Shown piece by piece: positions 1 through 10,949 of a DNA stretch of 64,000 bases. The stretch's first letter is position 1. The number at the start of each line of letters is the position of its first letter. Source of the DNA: Termitomyces sp. T153. Taxonomy: Eukaryota; Basidiomycota; Agaricomycetes; Agaricales; Lyophyllaceae. The notes beneath the pieces were generated by a model that saw nothing but the letters and a program-made list of their open reading frames with translations, was not told the origin of the DNA and ran no database searches. The translations under genes and the position numbers were made by a program. The DNA lies in NCBI GenBank assembly GCA_018296165.2, contig JACKQL020000012.1, positions 372,001 through 436,000 on the forward strand, given 5' to 3'.

Positions 1-900
1 TCATGCAGGGAGCAATTCCTACAGTCCTGCCTCACCTACATTCACCTCAGTAGAGACACTTTTGACTCCAATGCATTGAAATAGCCTGGGTACTGTTATA
101 TATGAAGACCAGATGTGCCTCCACCTACATGCTGCAAGTTTTCTGCTGTTCCAGAGGTGTGGGGAGCTTCTTGGACTAGGCCACCTTTGAAAAGGACTTT
201 TGCATGTAGTTTTTTCCATTGAACCCCACCAAGATGGTGGCACCAATGCTGTGTGACAGGGAGCAGTACAGACAAGGAAAGCATACATTGAATGAGTACA
301 TTGACTCATTCTGAGCCTTGGTCAAATAGACTGCCTATCCCAATAGCCTCCAGCTGTGCCTCACCTTCCAGGATGGCTTGCACCCCACCTTAGTGTAATG
401 CATTGACAACCTGGCAGAGTGTTGTCCTGATGATGAAAAGATTGTGTCATAGTATGAGATGGCCTGGGACCAATAGCAGCTCATGGAAATATGGAGGAAG
501 CTCTGCCGCCCCCATTCCATAATGCACCCTGCTCTGGTCAGCAACTTCTGCCACCCTGTGCCTACTTACCCAGCACCAGCCCTTGCTCCAGCTGCCTCTA
601 CCACTTGTTTCCTACCCCTGGGGATCCCCATAGATGTGAATGTGGCCCAACAACTCTGCATGGCCCTGCTGTTATGCTAGAGATGCAAGAAGCCTGGGCA
701 CTTTGCACAGCACTGTTCCCTGGGCCTGGAGGTTCACTACCTTTTCATAGCAGAGCAGGAGGAACTCCTCCTGCAGCTCCTAGCCACAAAAGATGCCACT
801 GGAGCTCTATCACTGAATGAGCCCTCATTGGAGTTATTCCAGAGGAAGCCAACATGAGCACCTCACTTCTGGAGCTAGAGGGGGATTTTTAGTCAAGTGA
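1..900 (+). pseudogene. Gag remnant of A1 with zinc knuckle
   Basis: Translation with stops ignored matches the Gag of the other gypsy copies in the window, including the block LQLCLTFQDGLHP at about 348-386. A retroviral-type zinc knuckle (C-x2-C-x4-GH-x4-C) is at 675-716, with a stop where its second residue should be. Gag packages element RNA into virus-like particles and the knuckle binds RNA. At least five stops break the frame. Only the C-terminal two thirds lie in the window. Confidence 0.8.
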
Positions 901-1125
901 TGGATGAGGTGTATGCCTCCATTGCTAGGTGCTAACAGGTCCTCTTGTCTGTTGATAGAAAATGAAACTGCCTTTTCCAATGCCCTTCATTCTGAGACAG
1001 AAGAACTTCAAAGCCCCCTTCCAGACATACAAACACTAACTCTAAAGCCTCCGCCAAGCTCTTTGACACCTCTAAAGGTCCAACAGTGCAGCCCTACTTG
1101 GGCATGCCAAATGCCCTGATAGTAT

Positions 1126-1593
1126 GTGATGGCCTCTGGCTCATCAGCCTATTCCTTGCACCTCAATGTGGAGATCAAGACAATGAACACTCAGCAAAAC
1201 TGCAGAGTTGCAGCTCTCCTGAACAGCAGAGCAACGGGACTTTTCCTGGACTTGGAGTTTGTTAAATGCCATGGCCTGACCATGCAGCCCCTTCCCAAGC
1301 CCATTCTTGTCTACAACATTGATGGAATGCGCAATGAAGCTGGTGCAATTAGCTCCATGGTTGACCTGGTTCTCTGCTATTGGAACCATGCAGAGCACAC
1401 TATATTTGTAGTCACTAGCTTGGAAAGGCAAGACATGATCCTCAAATTCACATGGCTCCAAAAGCATAACCCCAAGGTCAATTGGACCAAAGGAGAAGTG
1501 ACCATGAGTAGATGCCCCAGGAAGTGCTCTGCCTGTGCCACAGAGGCCAGAGTGGAGTGTCAGACTCAAGTCCAAGAGCATGCAGCCATCTGA
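1126..1593 (+). pseudogene. Aspartic protease domain of A1, catalytic motif lost
   Basis: Open stretch of 155 codons homologous to the protease of the sister elements. The catalytic D-S-G-A seen in A2, B and D is here N-S-R-A within ALLNSRATGLF, so both the nucleophilic Asp and the following Gly are lost. Downstream blocks PIPVYNIDGMxNEAG and QDMILKFTWLQKHNP are conserved between copies. Retropepsins of this type mature the Gag-Pol polyprotein; this copy cannot. Confidence 0.82.
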
Positions 1594-1919
1594 GCATGTT
1601 GCACCAGTCCTCTCCCCTTTGCTAATCTAGACCTCCTAGACCCCCCACCTCTGGCATTCCCTCAAAGAGAGGCCCTCTACAAGGATGATCAGAGCAATAG
1701 CAGAGCCCTGGAGGAGTGTGGAGGGGAGTTTGGTGGTATATGTGAACCAGAGCTCCCAGATGAAGCAATAGAGGCAGGGGATCAAATTTATGTTACTACT
1801 ATCCACCTGTTGTCCTCTGTCATGGAGATCAGGGCTAGCCAGACTACATCCCAGCAGCTGGCCCAGGCCTTTGCTGCCAATGCCACACCTCAAGAGTTCC
1901 AGGATGTAGTACCCCCCTA

Positions 1920-3290
1920 CTTGCATGCATTTAAGGACATGTTCTTCAAGGCCTCCTTTGACTCACTTCTGAAGTGCAAGAAGTAGAACCATGCCATCAA
2001 ACTGCTGCCCAACTCAGCACCCTTCTCTTTGTAAGGTCTACCCCCTTGTGTCCATAGAGCAGGACAAGCTTGATGCCTTCCTCCAGGAGAACTTGGATTC
2101 CAGTCATATCTGTCTGTCCAAATCCCCAATGGCTTCTTCAGTCTTCTTTATCAAAAAGAAGGATAGCTCCCTCCAACTGGTCTAGGACTGTTAGGTACTC
2201 AATGCCATGACAGTGAAGAATTGCTACCCTCTCCCCCTCATCTCTGAGCTCATCAACAACCTCTGGGGTGCATGATACTTTACTAAACTGGACATCTGGT
2301 GGAGTTACAACAATGTTCACATTCAGGAGGGAGACAAGTAGAAGGCGGCCTTTGAGACCAACCAGGAATTGTTTGAGCCACTCATTATGTTCTTCAGTCT
2401 CACCAACAGCCCAGCCACCTTCCAGACCATGATGAACAACATCTTCTGGGACCTCATTGTAGAAGGTGTAGTCTGTGTGTACCTTGACGATATTCTCATC
2501 TACACTAAAACACTGGAGGAACACCATTGGATCACTTGTCTTGTTCTGGAATGCCTCTGCCAGCACCAACTCTACCTCAAGCCAGAGAAGTGTGAGTTTG
2601 AACAAACCCAGATCAAGTACCTCAGCTTGATCATCTCCCATAAAACTGTAGAGATGGACCCAGTGAAGGTAGCAGGTGTAGCAGAGTAGCTAGAGCTCCA
2701 GAACAAGAAGGAGGTACAGGTGTTCCTTGGTTTTACAAACTTCTACTGGGGATTCAACCAGGACTTCTTGCATCATGCCTGCCCACTGTTTGACCTCACA
2801 GGAAAAGATGTTACATGGAGCTGGGAACCTCTGGAGCAGATGGCCTTTGACACTCTCAAGTGTGCCATGACCTCTAGACCTGTTCTCCTCTTCCTGAACA
2901 ACAACTCTCCCTTCTGCATAGAGGCCAACAGCTCTGACTTTGCCACTGGAGCAGTGCTCTCACAGCAATCTCTGGAAGACAGGAAGTGGCACCCAGTGGC
3001 CTTTTACTCCAAATGCCTGAATGCAGTGGAGCAGAACTATGAGATCCATGACAAGGAGATGTTGGCCATCATCTGGTCATTTGAGGAGTGGCAGCACTTC
3101 CTGGAAGGTGTGCAGCACAAGTTTGAGGTCTGAACAGATCACAAGAACCTTGAATACTTCTGGACTGCCAAGAAGCTCAATTGCTGGCAGGCCCAATGGT
3201 CCCTCTACCTTGCCAACTTTGACTTCTCCTTGCACCACAAGCCTGGCTGGAGCATGGAGAAACTAGATGCCCTGTCTTGAAGGGCAGACC
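1920..3290 (+). pseudogene. Reverse transcriptase and RNase H of A1
   Basis: The RT fingers block FIKKKDSSLQLV is near 2148-2183, the LTNSPATFQ block near 2400-2427, and the catalytic box Y-L-D-D at 2480-2491 with both aspartates intact. RNase H follows from about 2920 (IEANSSDFATGAVLSQ, then YEIHDKEMLAIIW and TDHKNLEYF), typical of gypsy elements. Stops at about 1984, 2183 and 2688 and a stop just before TDHKNLEYF break the frame. The domain order and spacing are otherwise normal. Confidence 0.85.
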
Positions 3291-3589
3291 ATAGAATGGA
3301 GGAAGGGGATAACAGTAACATCATGCTCATCTGCTCCAAATTGTTCATGATCTGAGCCATGGAGGGCCTAGTTATTGACAGAACAGAGGTGGATATTCTC
3401 TAGGACATCTGATGGGGTAATAGGAATAGTCAATAGGAGGAACTGGTGGTGCAGGCCACTTGGACACTGAAGTCAGGGCATGCTACTGGTGTTAAGATGG
3501 TCCACACTGATGAATGGGCCCTCTGGAATGGAATCCTGACCTTCTAAGACTATATCTATGTCCTCAACATCCTGAAGCTCCATCAGAGG

Positions 3590-4910
3590 ATCATGGAGCA
3601 ACACCATAACTCCTGCATTGCAGGGCACCCTGGGCAGTGGAAAACACTGCAGTTAGTATCACAGAACTACTGGTGGCCCCAGATGTCTTGGTACATTGGG
3701 TCCTACACTATCTGCCTCCAGACCAAGCCCCAATGCTGACTCCCCTATAAACAGTTACACCCACTACTAGTGCCTGTGGAACAATGGAGTGTAGCATCTG
3801 TGAACATCATTGTAGAGCTCCCCAATGCCCATGGTTATGATGCAATCATGGTGGTGGTAGACCTATATGACAAGAGAGTGCACTTCATTCCAACTCACAC
3901 TACCTGCTCTGCCATGGGTACCACAAACCTGTACCAGAAAAATGTCTGGAAGCTCCATGGCCTCTCCAATGCCTATGTCTTGGATTGGGGAACACAATTT
4001 GTAGTGGAGTTCACCTGCAAGCTCTACTGACTGCTCAGAGTGAAGCTCCACACCACCACTGCCTACCATCCACAGTCCAATGGCCAGACAGAGTGTGTAA
4101 ACCAGGAGTTGGAACAGTATCTCTGCCTCTTCTGCACTAAGTGCTAAGATGACTGGGACAAACTCCTCCTCAATGCCAAATTCCAGGACAACAACCATGT
4201 TCATGCATCCACCCAATTTTCTCCATTCTTCCTCAACATTGGATGGCACCTACACATGGGTTTTGAACCCCAGGCCTGATCCTTGGAGAATGAGGCACTA
4301 AATGAATTTGTGGACTGGATGAAGAGGTTACAAGAAGAGGCCCAGGCTGCACTGGCAAAGGCAAAAGATGACATAGCGCAATACTACAACCATGGGAGGA
4401 CCCCAGAGCACAGATATCAGCCTGGAAATTAAGTCTACCTGGATGCCTCTGACATTATGACCACCCATCCCTCAAAGAAGCTGTCACACTGCCAGTTAAG
4501 GCCACCCACAGTGGGACAACAGGTAGGATCCTTGGCCTATCAACTCTGACTCCTTGCGGGGATGTGCCAGCTTCATCTGGTGTTCAATGTGGTTAAACTT
4601 ACTCCAGCCCCTAAAGATCCTATCTCAGGGCAACATCCACCACCTTCACTGCCCCCAGTGATGGTCAACAACAATGAAGAGTATGAAGTGGAAGAAATCC
4701 TGGACAGCTGTTTATTCTGGATATGACTACAGTACAAGGTGAAGTGGAAAGGCTATGGAATCAAGGATATTTCCTGGGAGCCATGGGAGAATGTACATGC
4801 CCCTGAACTTATTAAGGAGTTCTACTAGAGACATCCAGAGACACTGCCTGCCATACAAGGAATCTATCCTATCTTGCCAGTGCACCAAGCAATCAGGGAC
4901 TTCTTCTACC
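3590..4910 (+). pseudogene. Integrase and chromodomain of A1
   Basis: An H2C2 zinc-binding region (3599-3735) is followed by the integrase core: first Asp in the VASVNIIVELPNAHGY/VVVDLY segment (3786-3871), second Asp in VLDWGTQF (3978-4001), and [20 protein letters not shown] (about 4057-4116) with the glutamate of the DDE triad. The C-terminal chromodomain starts at EEYEVEEILDS (about 4677-4709) and continues YKVKWKGYG after a stop. Chromodomains steer integration toward modified nucleosomes. Several stops and a frameshift near 4140 inactivate it. Confidence 0.85.
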
Positions 4911-4934
4911 CCACACATCAAGACGCTGCATGCC

Positions 4935-5130
4935 AGAGGGGGGGTGATGTCAGGAGACTTCCATTTCCAACCTCTGTAACTGGTTCCAGCACCTCTGCAG
5001 CTTATTTGACATCTTCAGAGCTCTTTCTAGAACCCTGGCAATCTCTGAAAAACTACAGAGTTCTCTGTATTATTTGAGTGATCATTGCTCTAGGGTTAGG
5101 AGTAGCTCCAGTCATCTGTACAGTAGTTCC
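4935..5130 (+). repeat. Polypurine tract and truncated 3' LTR of A1
   Basis: A purine run (4935-4947) directly precedes the LTR start TGTCAGGAG at 4948. The LTR is collinear with the inverted LTR at 9441-9804 for about 180 bp. Identity stops at about 5130, just after CAGTAGTT, where antisense RT of A2 starts. The remaining LTR half is missing. Confidence 0.8.
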
Positions 5131-5950
5131 AGCTCTGGCCACTCCGCCACCCCTGCTACCTTCACTAAGTCCATCTCCATAGCTCTGTGTGAGATGATCA
5201 GGCCAAGGTACTCAATCTGGATCTGTTCAAAGTCATACTTCTCCAGCTTAAGCTAGAGCTGGTGCTGGCAGAAGTGTTCCAGGATGAGGCAAGTGATCTG
5301 ACGGTGTTCCTCTAGCATTTTGGTATAGATGAGAATGTCATCAAGGTACATGCACACTATGCCCTCTGCTATGAGGTCCTGGAAGATGTTATTCATCATG
5401 GTCTGGAAGGTGGCAGGGCTATTGGTGAGCCCAAAGAACATAACAAGCAGCTCAAACAATCCCTGATTGGTCCAGAAGGTGGCCTTCCATTCATCTCCTT
5501 CCTAGATGCACACATTGTTGTAACTCCACTGGATGTCCAATTTAGTGAAGTATTGTGCACCCCAGAGGTTGTTGATGAGCTTGGAGATTAGGAAGAGGGG
5601 GTAATGGTTCTTCACCATCATGGCATTGAGAACCTGGTAGCCCTAGACCAGTCAGAGTGAGTCATCCTTCTTCTTGATGAAGAAGACCAGAGAAGCCATC
5701 AGAGACTTGGATGGGTGGACATGACTGGAGTCCAGGTTTTCTTGCAGGAATGCATTGAGCTCATCCTGCTCCCTGGATGCAAGCAGGTAAACCTTACAGC
5801 TGGAGAGTGTGGAATCTGGCAGCAGTTCAATGGCATCTTGCACTCCAGAAGTGAGTTGAATGAGGCTTTGGAGAACACATCCTCAAATGCATGAAGGTAA
5901 GGAGGTACCACATCCCACAACTTTTGGGGTGTGGCATTAGCAGTGAACAC
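5131..5950 (-). pseudogene. 5' part of reverse transcriptase of A2
   Basis: Minus-strand translation gives the pre-RT linker, [27 protein letters not shown] and the catalytic Y-L-D-D box at 5337-5348, then runs to the palm/thumb border and stops abruptly at the junction with A1's LTR. Both catalytic aspartates are intact; here they are encoded GAT GAC, which has no CpG. Stops between 5460 and 5660 and frameshifts break the frame. The active site could not be completed because the thumb and RNase H are deleted. Confidence 0.8.
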
Positions 5951-6269
5951 CTGGGCCAGCTGCTGGGATGTGGTTTGACTGGCCTAGATCTCTATAACAG
6001 AGAGCAGCAGGCATATGGTAGTAGCATAGATTTGATCCTCCACTTCTACTGCTTTGTCTGGGAACTCTGGCTCACCTACACCACCAAACTCCCCTCTGTG
6101 CTCCTCCTCCAAGGCTCTGCCATTGCTCTGGTTGTTCTTGTAGAGGGCCTCTCTATGAGGAAATGCTAGAGGCAGGGGATCTAGGAGGTTTAGATCTGCA
6201 GAGAGGAGAGGGCTGGCACAACATGCACAGATGGCTGTGTGCTCTTGAACTCAGGCCCAGTGCTCTGCC

Positions 6270-6926
6270 CTATCCTCTGCAGTGCAGGCAAAGCACTTCT
6301 GGGGGGCACTTGCTCATGGTTACCTCTTCCTTGGTCCAATTGACCTCAGAGTTGTGCTCATGGAGCCATGTGAAACCAAGGATCATGTCCTGTCTACCCA
6401 AGCTAGTGACAGCAAACACAGCATGCTCTGCATGCTCTGCATGGTTCCAATAATGGAAGACTAGGTCAACTATGGAGTTGATGGTGCCTGCTTTGTTAGG
6501 CATTTCATCAATGTTGTAGACAGGAATGGGCTTGAGGAGGAGCTGTGTGGTCAGGCTGTGGCATTTGACACACTCTGAATCTAGGAACAGTCCCATTGCT
6601 CCGCTATCCAGAAGAGCTATGACTCTGTGGATTTGCTGAGTGTTTGTTATCTCAATTTCTATATCAAGATGCAGGGAGTTGGCAGATGGGCCAAAAGCCA
6701 TCAGGTACTGTTGGGGCATTTGACACGCCCAAGCAAGGCCATGCCAACAGACCTTTGGAGGTGTTGGAGAGCTTGGCAGGAGCTCTGGAATTAGTATCTG
6801 TACCTCTGGAGGAGAGCATTGAGATTCTTCTGTCTTAGAATCAAGGATGTTGGAAAAGGCAGTTTTATTTTTTATTGACAGACACAAGAACCTGTTAGCA
6901 CCTAGCAACAGAGGCATACACCTCAT
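6270..6926 (-). pseudogene. Aspartic protease region of A2
   Basis: A 218-codon open stretch holding the Gag-protease linker and the protease, with an intact catalytic motif in ALLDSGAMGLFLDSE, then PIPVYNIDEMPNKAGT and QDMILGFTWLHEHN. A small in-frame repeat (HAEHAEHA) comes from a 9 bp duplication near 6420-6440. It is the best-preserved protease in the window but has no intact Gag or RT frame attached. Confidence 0.82.
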
Positions 6927-6989
6927 CTATTGCTCAACTAAAAATCCCCCTCCAGCTCCAGAGGTGAGGCACACATGCTGATCTCCTCC

Positions 6990-9420
6990 AGAGTCAACTC
7001 TGGCGTAAGCTCATCCAGTAATGGAGCTCCAGCAGCATCCTTTGTGGCCAGTAGCTGCAGAAGGAGTTCCTCCTGCTCCAGCATGGAAAGGTAGCATACC
7101 TCCAGGCCCAGGGAATAATGCCATACAAAGTGCCCAGGCTTCTGGCATCTCCGGCACAGCAGTGGGGCAGCATAGAGCTATCTGGCAGTGTCCATGTCCA
7201 TGAGAATTCCTAGCAGCCAAGTGCATGCTGCAGGGATGGCTAGAGTGAGGACCGGCATTGGGCAGGCAGGTGTGGGGTAGTGGAAGTTGCTGACCAGAGC
7301 TGGGTGCAGTGTGGAATGTGGGTGCCAGAGCTCCCTCTAGATCTTCATGAGTTGCCATTGGTCCTGGGCTACCTTGTACCACAACACAATCTTTTCATCA
7401 TTGGGGCAGCCCTCTACCAGATTATCAATATGTTCCACTAATGCAGGGTGCAAGCCATCCTGGAAGGTGAGGCATAGTTGGAGGCCATTGGGGTAAGTGG
7501 CCTGCTCAACCAGAGCATGGAATGAGTCAATGTACTCATCTAGTATACACTTTCCTTGCCTGTACTGCTCCCTATCACATAGTGTCAAGGCTGCAGTCTT
7601 GGCAGAGTCTAATGGAAAAAACTCCATATGGAAGTCCCTCTCAAATGCAGCCTAGTCTGGAAAACTTCCAACACCTCTGGAGTGACAGAAAACTTACAGC
7701 ATATAGGTGGAAGCATGTCCAGTCTTCATGTATGACAACACCCAGGCTATTTTCAATGCATTGGAGTTGAAGGTGTCCCTACTAAGGTGGATATAGGTGA
7801 GGCAGGACTGCAGGAATTGCTTCTCACCAGAGTGGGCACTATCATACACATCTGGTAGCATGGGATGTGGAATCCATAGCTGTAAGGTCACTGGAGCTGC
7901 AGAAATGGGTGAGGATGTGGTTGGGGCTGGTTCTGTAGCTGCAGGAGGGGTGGAGTTTGGAGTTGTCATGATCCATTCTCTGGACCCCCACACATTGCCA
8001 CCAACCCTCCTGCTCCTCAGAGCCTCCTCTGATGCCCCATCAAACTTCCCCACTGCTCCATGCTTACTCTGGCTAACTCTGATGCATTCTTAGCTAACTC
8101 TAATGGCCCCCTGGCCAACTCTAACATCTTCTCCACAGCCGCCAATGCTTCTCCTGGACCCCCTGAGCCTCTAGAACCATCCCCCGCCATTCCTGGCCCC
8201 ATCACATGTCATCAACTCAGCACCCTGGTTCCTGTGACTCACTCTGGAGCATCACAATGACCTTGGGATGGCCAACATTCCAGTTGATCCCATCAATATA
8301 TCAATGCGGCCCACCCCCTGATCACAACCAACACCTGTCAACTCTGCCAAGCCCCACCACCACAGCCAACATCCTCCAGAGCTCCCCAGTAGTCAGTATA
8401 TAAGTTATAGAGTAACTCTGTGTACTCTAGTCTTGATATTGCCTTACCTGATGTGTTTCTGATTGTCTCCTTCTCTATTCATGTTCTGTGTTATGTTTCT
8501 CCTTACTCTCAGTCTCCCAGTTTGCCTTATCTCTATTCCATTATCATTTTTGTTATCATTTCATATCTCTGCCTGAATCTATTTTTGTTCTTGTCTCAAT
8601 TTCATCTTGACTCTGCCTCACTCCATTCAGCTCCATCTCATCTTGTTTGATCCATTCCACCTATCATGTTCAAGTCTTTTCCAACTCTAATGCCTTTACA
8701 AACTCCATGCTTATAATTATAAACATCAACACATTTCTTGAACCAACTCTGGACCTTGCTACATGCTTGGCTCCAAACTCCATCAACTTCTGTTGATCCC
8801 CCATTGAGCTCTGGCTCCGCTCCCACCACTCACATAGCCTCCACTTCCAACACTTGTGTAACCTCCACTCCTATCACTTGCATAGCCTCTGCTTCCTCTG
8901 CACCTGCAATACTTGCTTATGGACTTGTGCCTGACACTCCGCCAAGCTCACCTGCTTCCCACAACTTATTCTACACTCCTCTGGACCACCCTGGACCTGC
9001 TTGGATCACTCCCCATCACTTACCCTTGCAAGCTCCCTGTGTTTAGAACTTCTCTGAGTGCCCAGCTATCAGTGCAGGAAATCATGTCTGCCTAGTAAGG
9101 ACTTGCCCAGTATAGCCAAGCCCCCATGGTCAGTGGAACCTAACAGGAGTTAGGCATTAGTGATTGGGAGATGAGATTGCTTGTTTGATGGAGAGTAGAG
9201 AGTTCAGTAGTATGGTGGGTGAGAGATGATTGTGTTAGTTGCACCTGGGTTTTTAAGTGTAGTAGGCAAGTTCAGGCTTTGTCCTGTAGGGCCAGGGCCT
9301 CTGAAGGTGTGTCTTAGTTGGCAAGCTGAGACATAGAACTCTGTGGTGTTAAATCCTCATGGAGAAGCAATGGATAGCAGCTCAGAGGTTTCTTGCAGCT
9401 ACAAGGGGCTTCCAGACTAG
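6990..9420 (-). pseudogene. Gag of A2, split by a solo LTR
   Basis: The C-terminal part (about 7963 down to 6990) reads collinearly with Gag of B and D: SCLTYIHLSRDTFNSNALK, then EFFPLDSAKTAALTLCDREQ and GLQLCLTFQDGLHPALVEHI. The N-terminal part lies at 9151-9420 on the far side of an inserted LTR (7964-9145), with the 5 bp target GGAGT duplicated on each side. A degraded zinc-knuckle region lies near 7130-7180. Stops and the insertion abolish expression. Confidence 0.8.
7964..9145 (+). repeat. Solo LTR of the non-autonomous family, in A2 gag
   Basis: Starts TGTCATGATCC and ends AACCTAACA, flanked by perfect GGAGT duplications (7959-7963, 9146-9150). It is collinear over its length with the LTRs at 37509 and 43622, including the TATA element near 8397 and the downstream TCTTGATATTG motif. 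Its 1182 bp have lost nearly all CpG: there is none in the first 50 bases, against four in the 37509 copy. A solo LTR is the product of recombination between the two LTRs of a full insertion. Confidence 0.9.
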
Positions 9421-9427
9421 TTTTAGG

Positions 9428-9438
9428 AGACTTGTTCT
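9428..9438 (-). other. Self-priming primer-binding site of A2
   Basis: On the minus strand this reads AGAACAAGTCT, two bases inside the 5' LTR, and is the exact complement of AGACTTGTTCT located at 9567-9577 inside the same LTR. Tf1/sushi chromoviruses start minus-strand synthesis from the folded 5' end of their own mRNA in this way. No match to a tRNA 3' end is apparent. Confidence 0.75.
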
Positions 9439-9440
9439 GC

Positions 9441-9804
9441 TGTAAGGGCAACCTCAGGAGCGGCAGATCAGAGTCATGCAGCTAGCAGAGGGGAATCCAA
9501 AGTATATCAGCAAAGTAGATAACAATACAATCAGTAACTAATCACCTAGCAGAGGAGAATCCAAAGAGAACAAGTCTAAGGATCCCCACTGCTTGGCCTA
9601 GCAGTGGGTGGTGGAGGCAAAGAAACTACTGTACAGATGACTGGAGCTACTCCTAACTCTAGGGCAATGATCACTCAGGTAATACAGAGAACTCTGCAGT
9701 TCTCCAGAGATTGCTGCGGTTCTAGAAAGAGCCCCGGAGACATTGAACAAGCTGTGGAGGTGCTGGAACACATTGTGGAGGTTGGAAATGGAAGTCCCCT
9801 GACA
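9441..9804 (-). repeat. 5' LTR of A2 (364 bp)
   Basis: In minus orientation it begins TGTCAGGGGACTTCC (right end 9804) and ends TTACA (left end 9441), sharing the TG..CA ends of the other LTRs. It contains the AGACTTGTTCT motif thought to mark the RNA 5' end. It lies directly against interrupted RT sequence of element E. Confidence 0.85.
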
Positions 9805-9805
9805 G

Positions 9806-10720
9806 ATGTTCTTTGGCCACACCAATAGCCCAGCCACCTTTCAGACTACAATGAATGACATTTTCCATGATCTGATTGTGGAAGGTGTGGTCTGTGTGTA
9901 TCTTGACAATATCCTCATCTACACTAAAACTCTGAAGGAGCATCACTGGGTCATGCACATTGTCTTGGAACACCTCTGCCACTACCAGCTCTATTTAAAG
10001 CCTGAGAAGTGTGAATTTGAGCAGACTCAGGTGGAGTATCTGGGTTTGATTATTTCACATGAAAAGGCAGAGATGGACCCCATTAAAGTGGCAGGTGTAG
10101 CAGAGTGGCCTGAGCCAAGGAACAAGAAGGAAGTGCAGGCCTTTCTTGGCTTTATTAATTTCTACCAGAGGTTCATACAGGATTTTTCCTACCATGCCCA
10201 CCCCTTCTTTTACCTCACAGTTAAGGATACAGCATGGCAGTGGAAGCCCCCACAGCAAGCTGCCTTTGCTGCCCTCAAGCAAGTTGTGACCTCAAAGCCT
10301 GTCCTCCTGTTCCTTGATGATGACTCTCTGTTCCACATGGAGGCAGATAGTTCAGACTTTGCTACAGGAGCAGTCCTCTCCCAACAATCAAAGAAAGATG
10401 GCAAATGGCATCCAGTAGCCTTCTACTCCAAGAGCCTTAATGCAGTGGAATGGAACTATGAGATCCATGACAAGGAGATGCTGGCAATTATTTGGTCCTT
10501 TGAAGAATGGCAGCATTTCCTTGAAGGTGCCCAGCATAAGTTTGAAGTCTGGACAGACCACAAGAACCTTGAGTACTTCTGTTCTGCTAAGAAACTCAAT
10601 AGACACCAAGCTCAGTGGTCCCTGCATCTGGCCAACTTTGACTTCTCACTGCATCACAGACCTGGATAGAGCATGGGCAAACTGGATGTGTTGTCCAGGC
10701 AGGCTGACCATGGCACATGA
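9806..10720 (+). pseudogene. RT (partial) and RNase H of E
   Basis: The 287-codon frame (9806-10669) is one of the longest open pol stretches here. It starts in the NSPATFQ block. The catalytic box at 9899-9910 is Y-L-D-N, so the second metal-binding Asp is lost (GAC GAT changed to GAC AAT). RNase H is well kept: [40 protein letters not shown]. The frame closes at a stop near 10667 (CAG to TAG). It is not active without the RT N-terminus and with the mutated box. Confidence 0.85.
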
Positions 10721-10949
10721 GAAGGAGATAACAACAACATTGTTCTCCTCAAGCCTGAGCTCTTTGCCATCTGTGCACTAGAAGGGATTGGGGTTTAAGG
10801 GGATGAAGCAATCATCCTGAGAGACATCCAAAGAGGGAACCAAGAGGGTGCACAGAAGGATGCAGTTGCCTAGGCAGCACAGGCCCTATGAGCTCAATGG
10901 GCAAGTAGAGTCAAGTCAGTGCATGCAGATGAGTAGGGTCTTCAGGATG

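Larger units (their letters stand above)
1..5130 (+). mobile_element. Gypsy A1, decayed Ty3/gypsy chromovirus, 5' end outside window
   Basis: Plus-strand element with recognisable domains in the order Gag, aspartic protease, RT, RNase H, integrase, chromodomain, then polypurine tract and 3' LTR, which is the Ty3/gypsy order. The C-terminal chromodomain places it among chromoviruses. The window opens inside gag, so the 5' LTR is missing. Many in-frame stops (mostly TAG/TGA where relatives have CAG/TGG) and frameshifts break it, so it is inactive. Its 3' LTR is cut at about 5130, where antisense pol of the next element begins. Confidence 0.9.
5131..9804 (-). mobile_element. Gypsy A2, minus-strand chromovirus lacking its 3' half
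   Basis: Read right to left: 5' LTR (9441-9804), self-priming site (9428-9438), Gag (interrupted by a solo LTR), protease, and RT up to the GVAEWPEL block, where it ends at 5131. The RT thumb, RNase H, integrase, chromodomain and 3' LTR are absent. The right LTR end (TGACA at 9800-9804) abuts RT sequence of plus-strand element E, so A2 inserted into E's pol. The other half of E should lie at A2's lost left end, which implies a later deletion or rearrangement at 5130. Confidence 0.85.
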
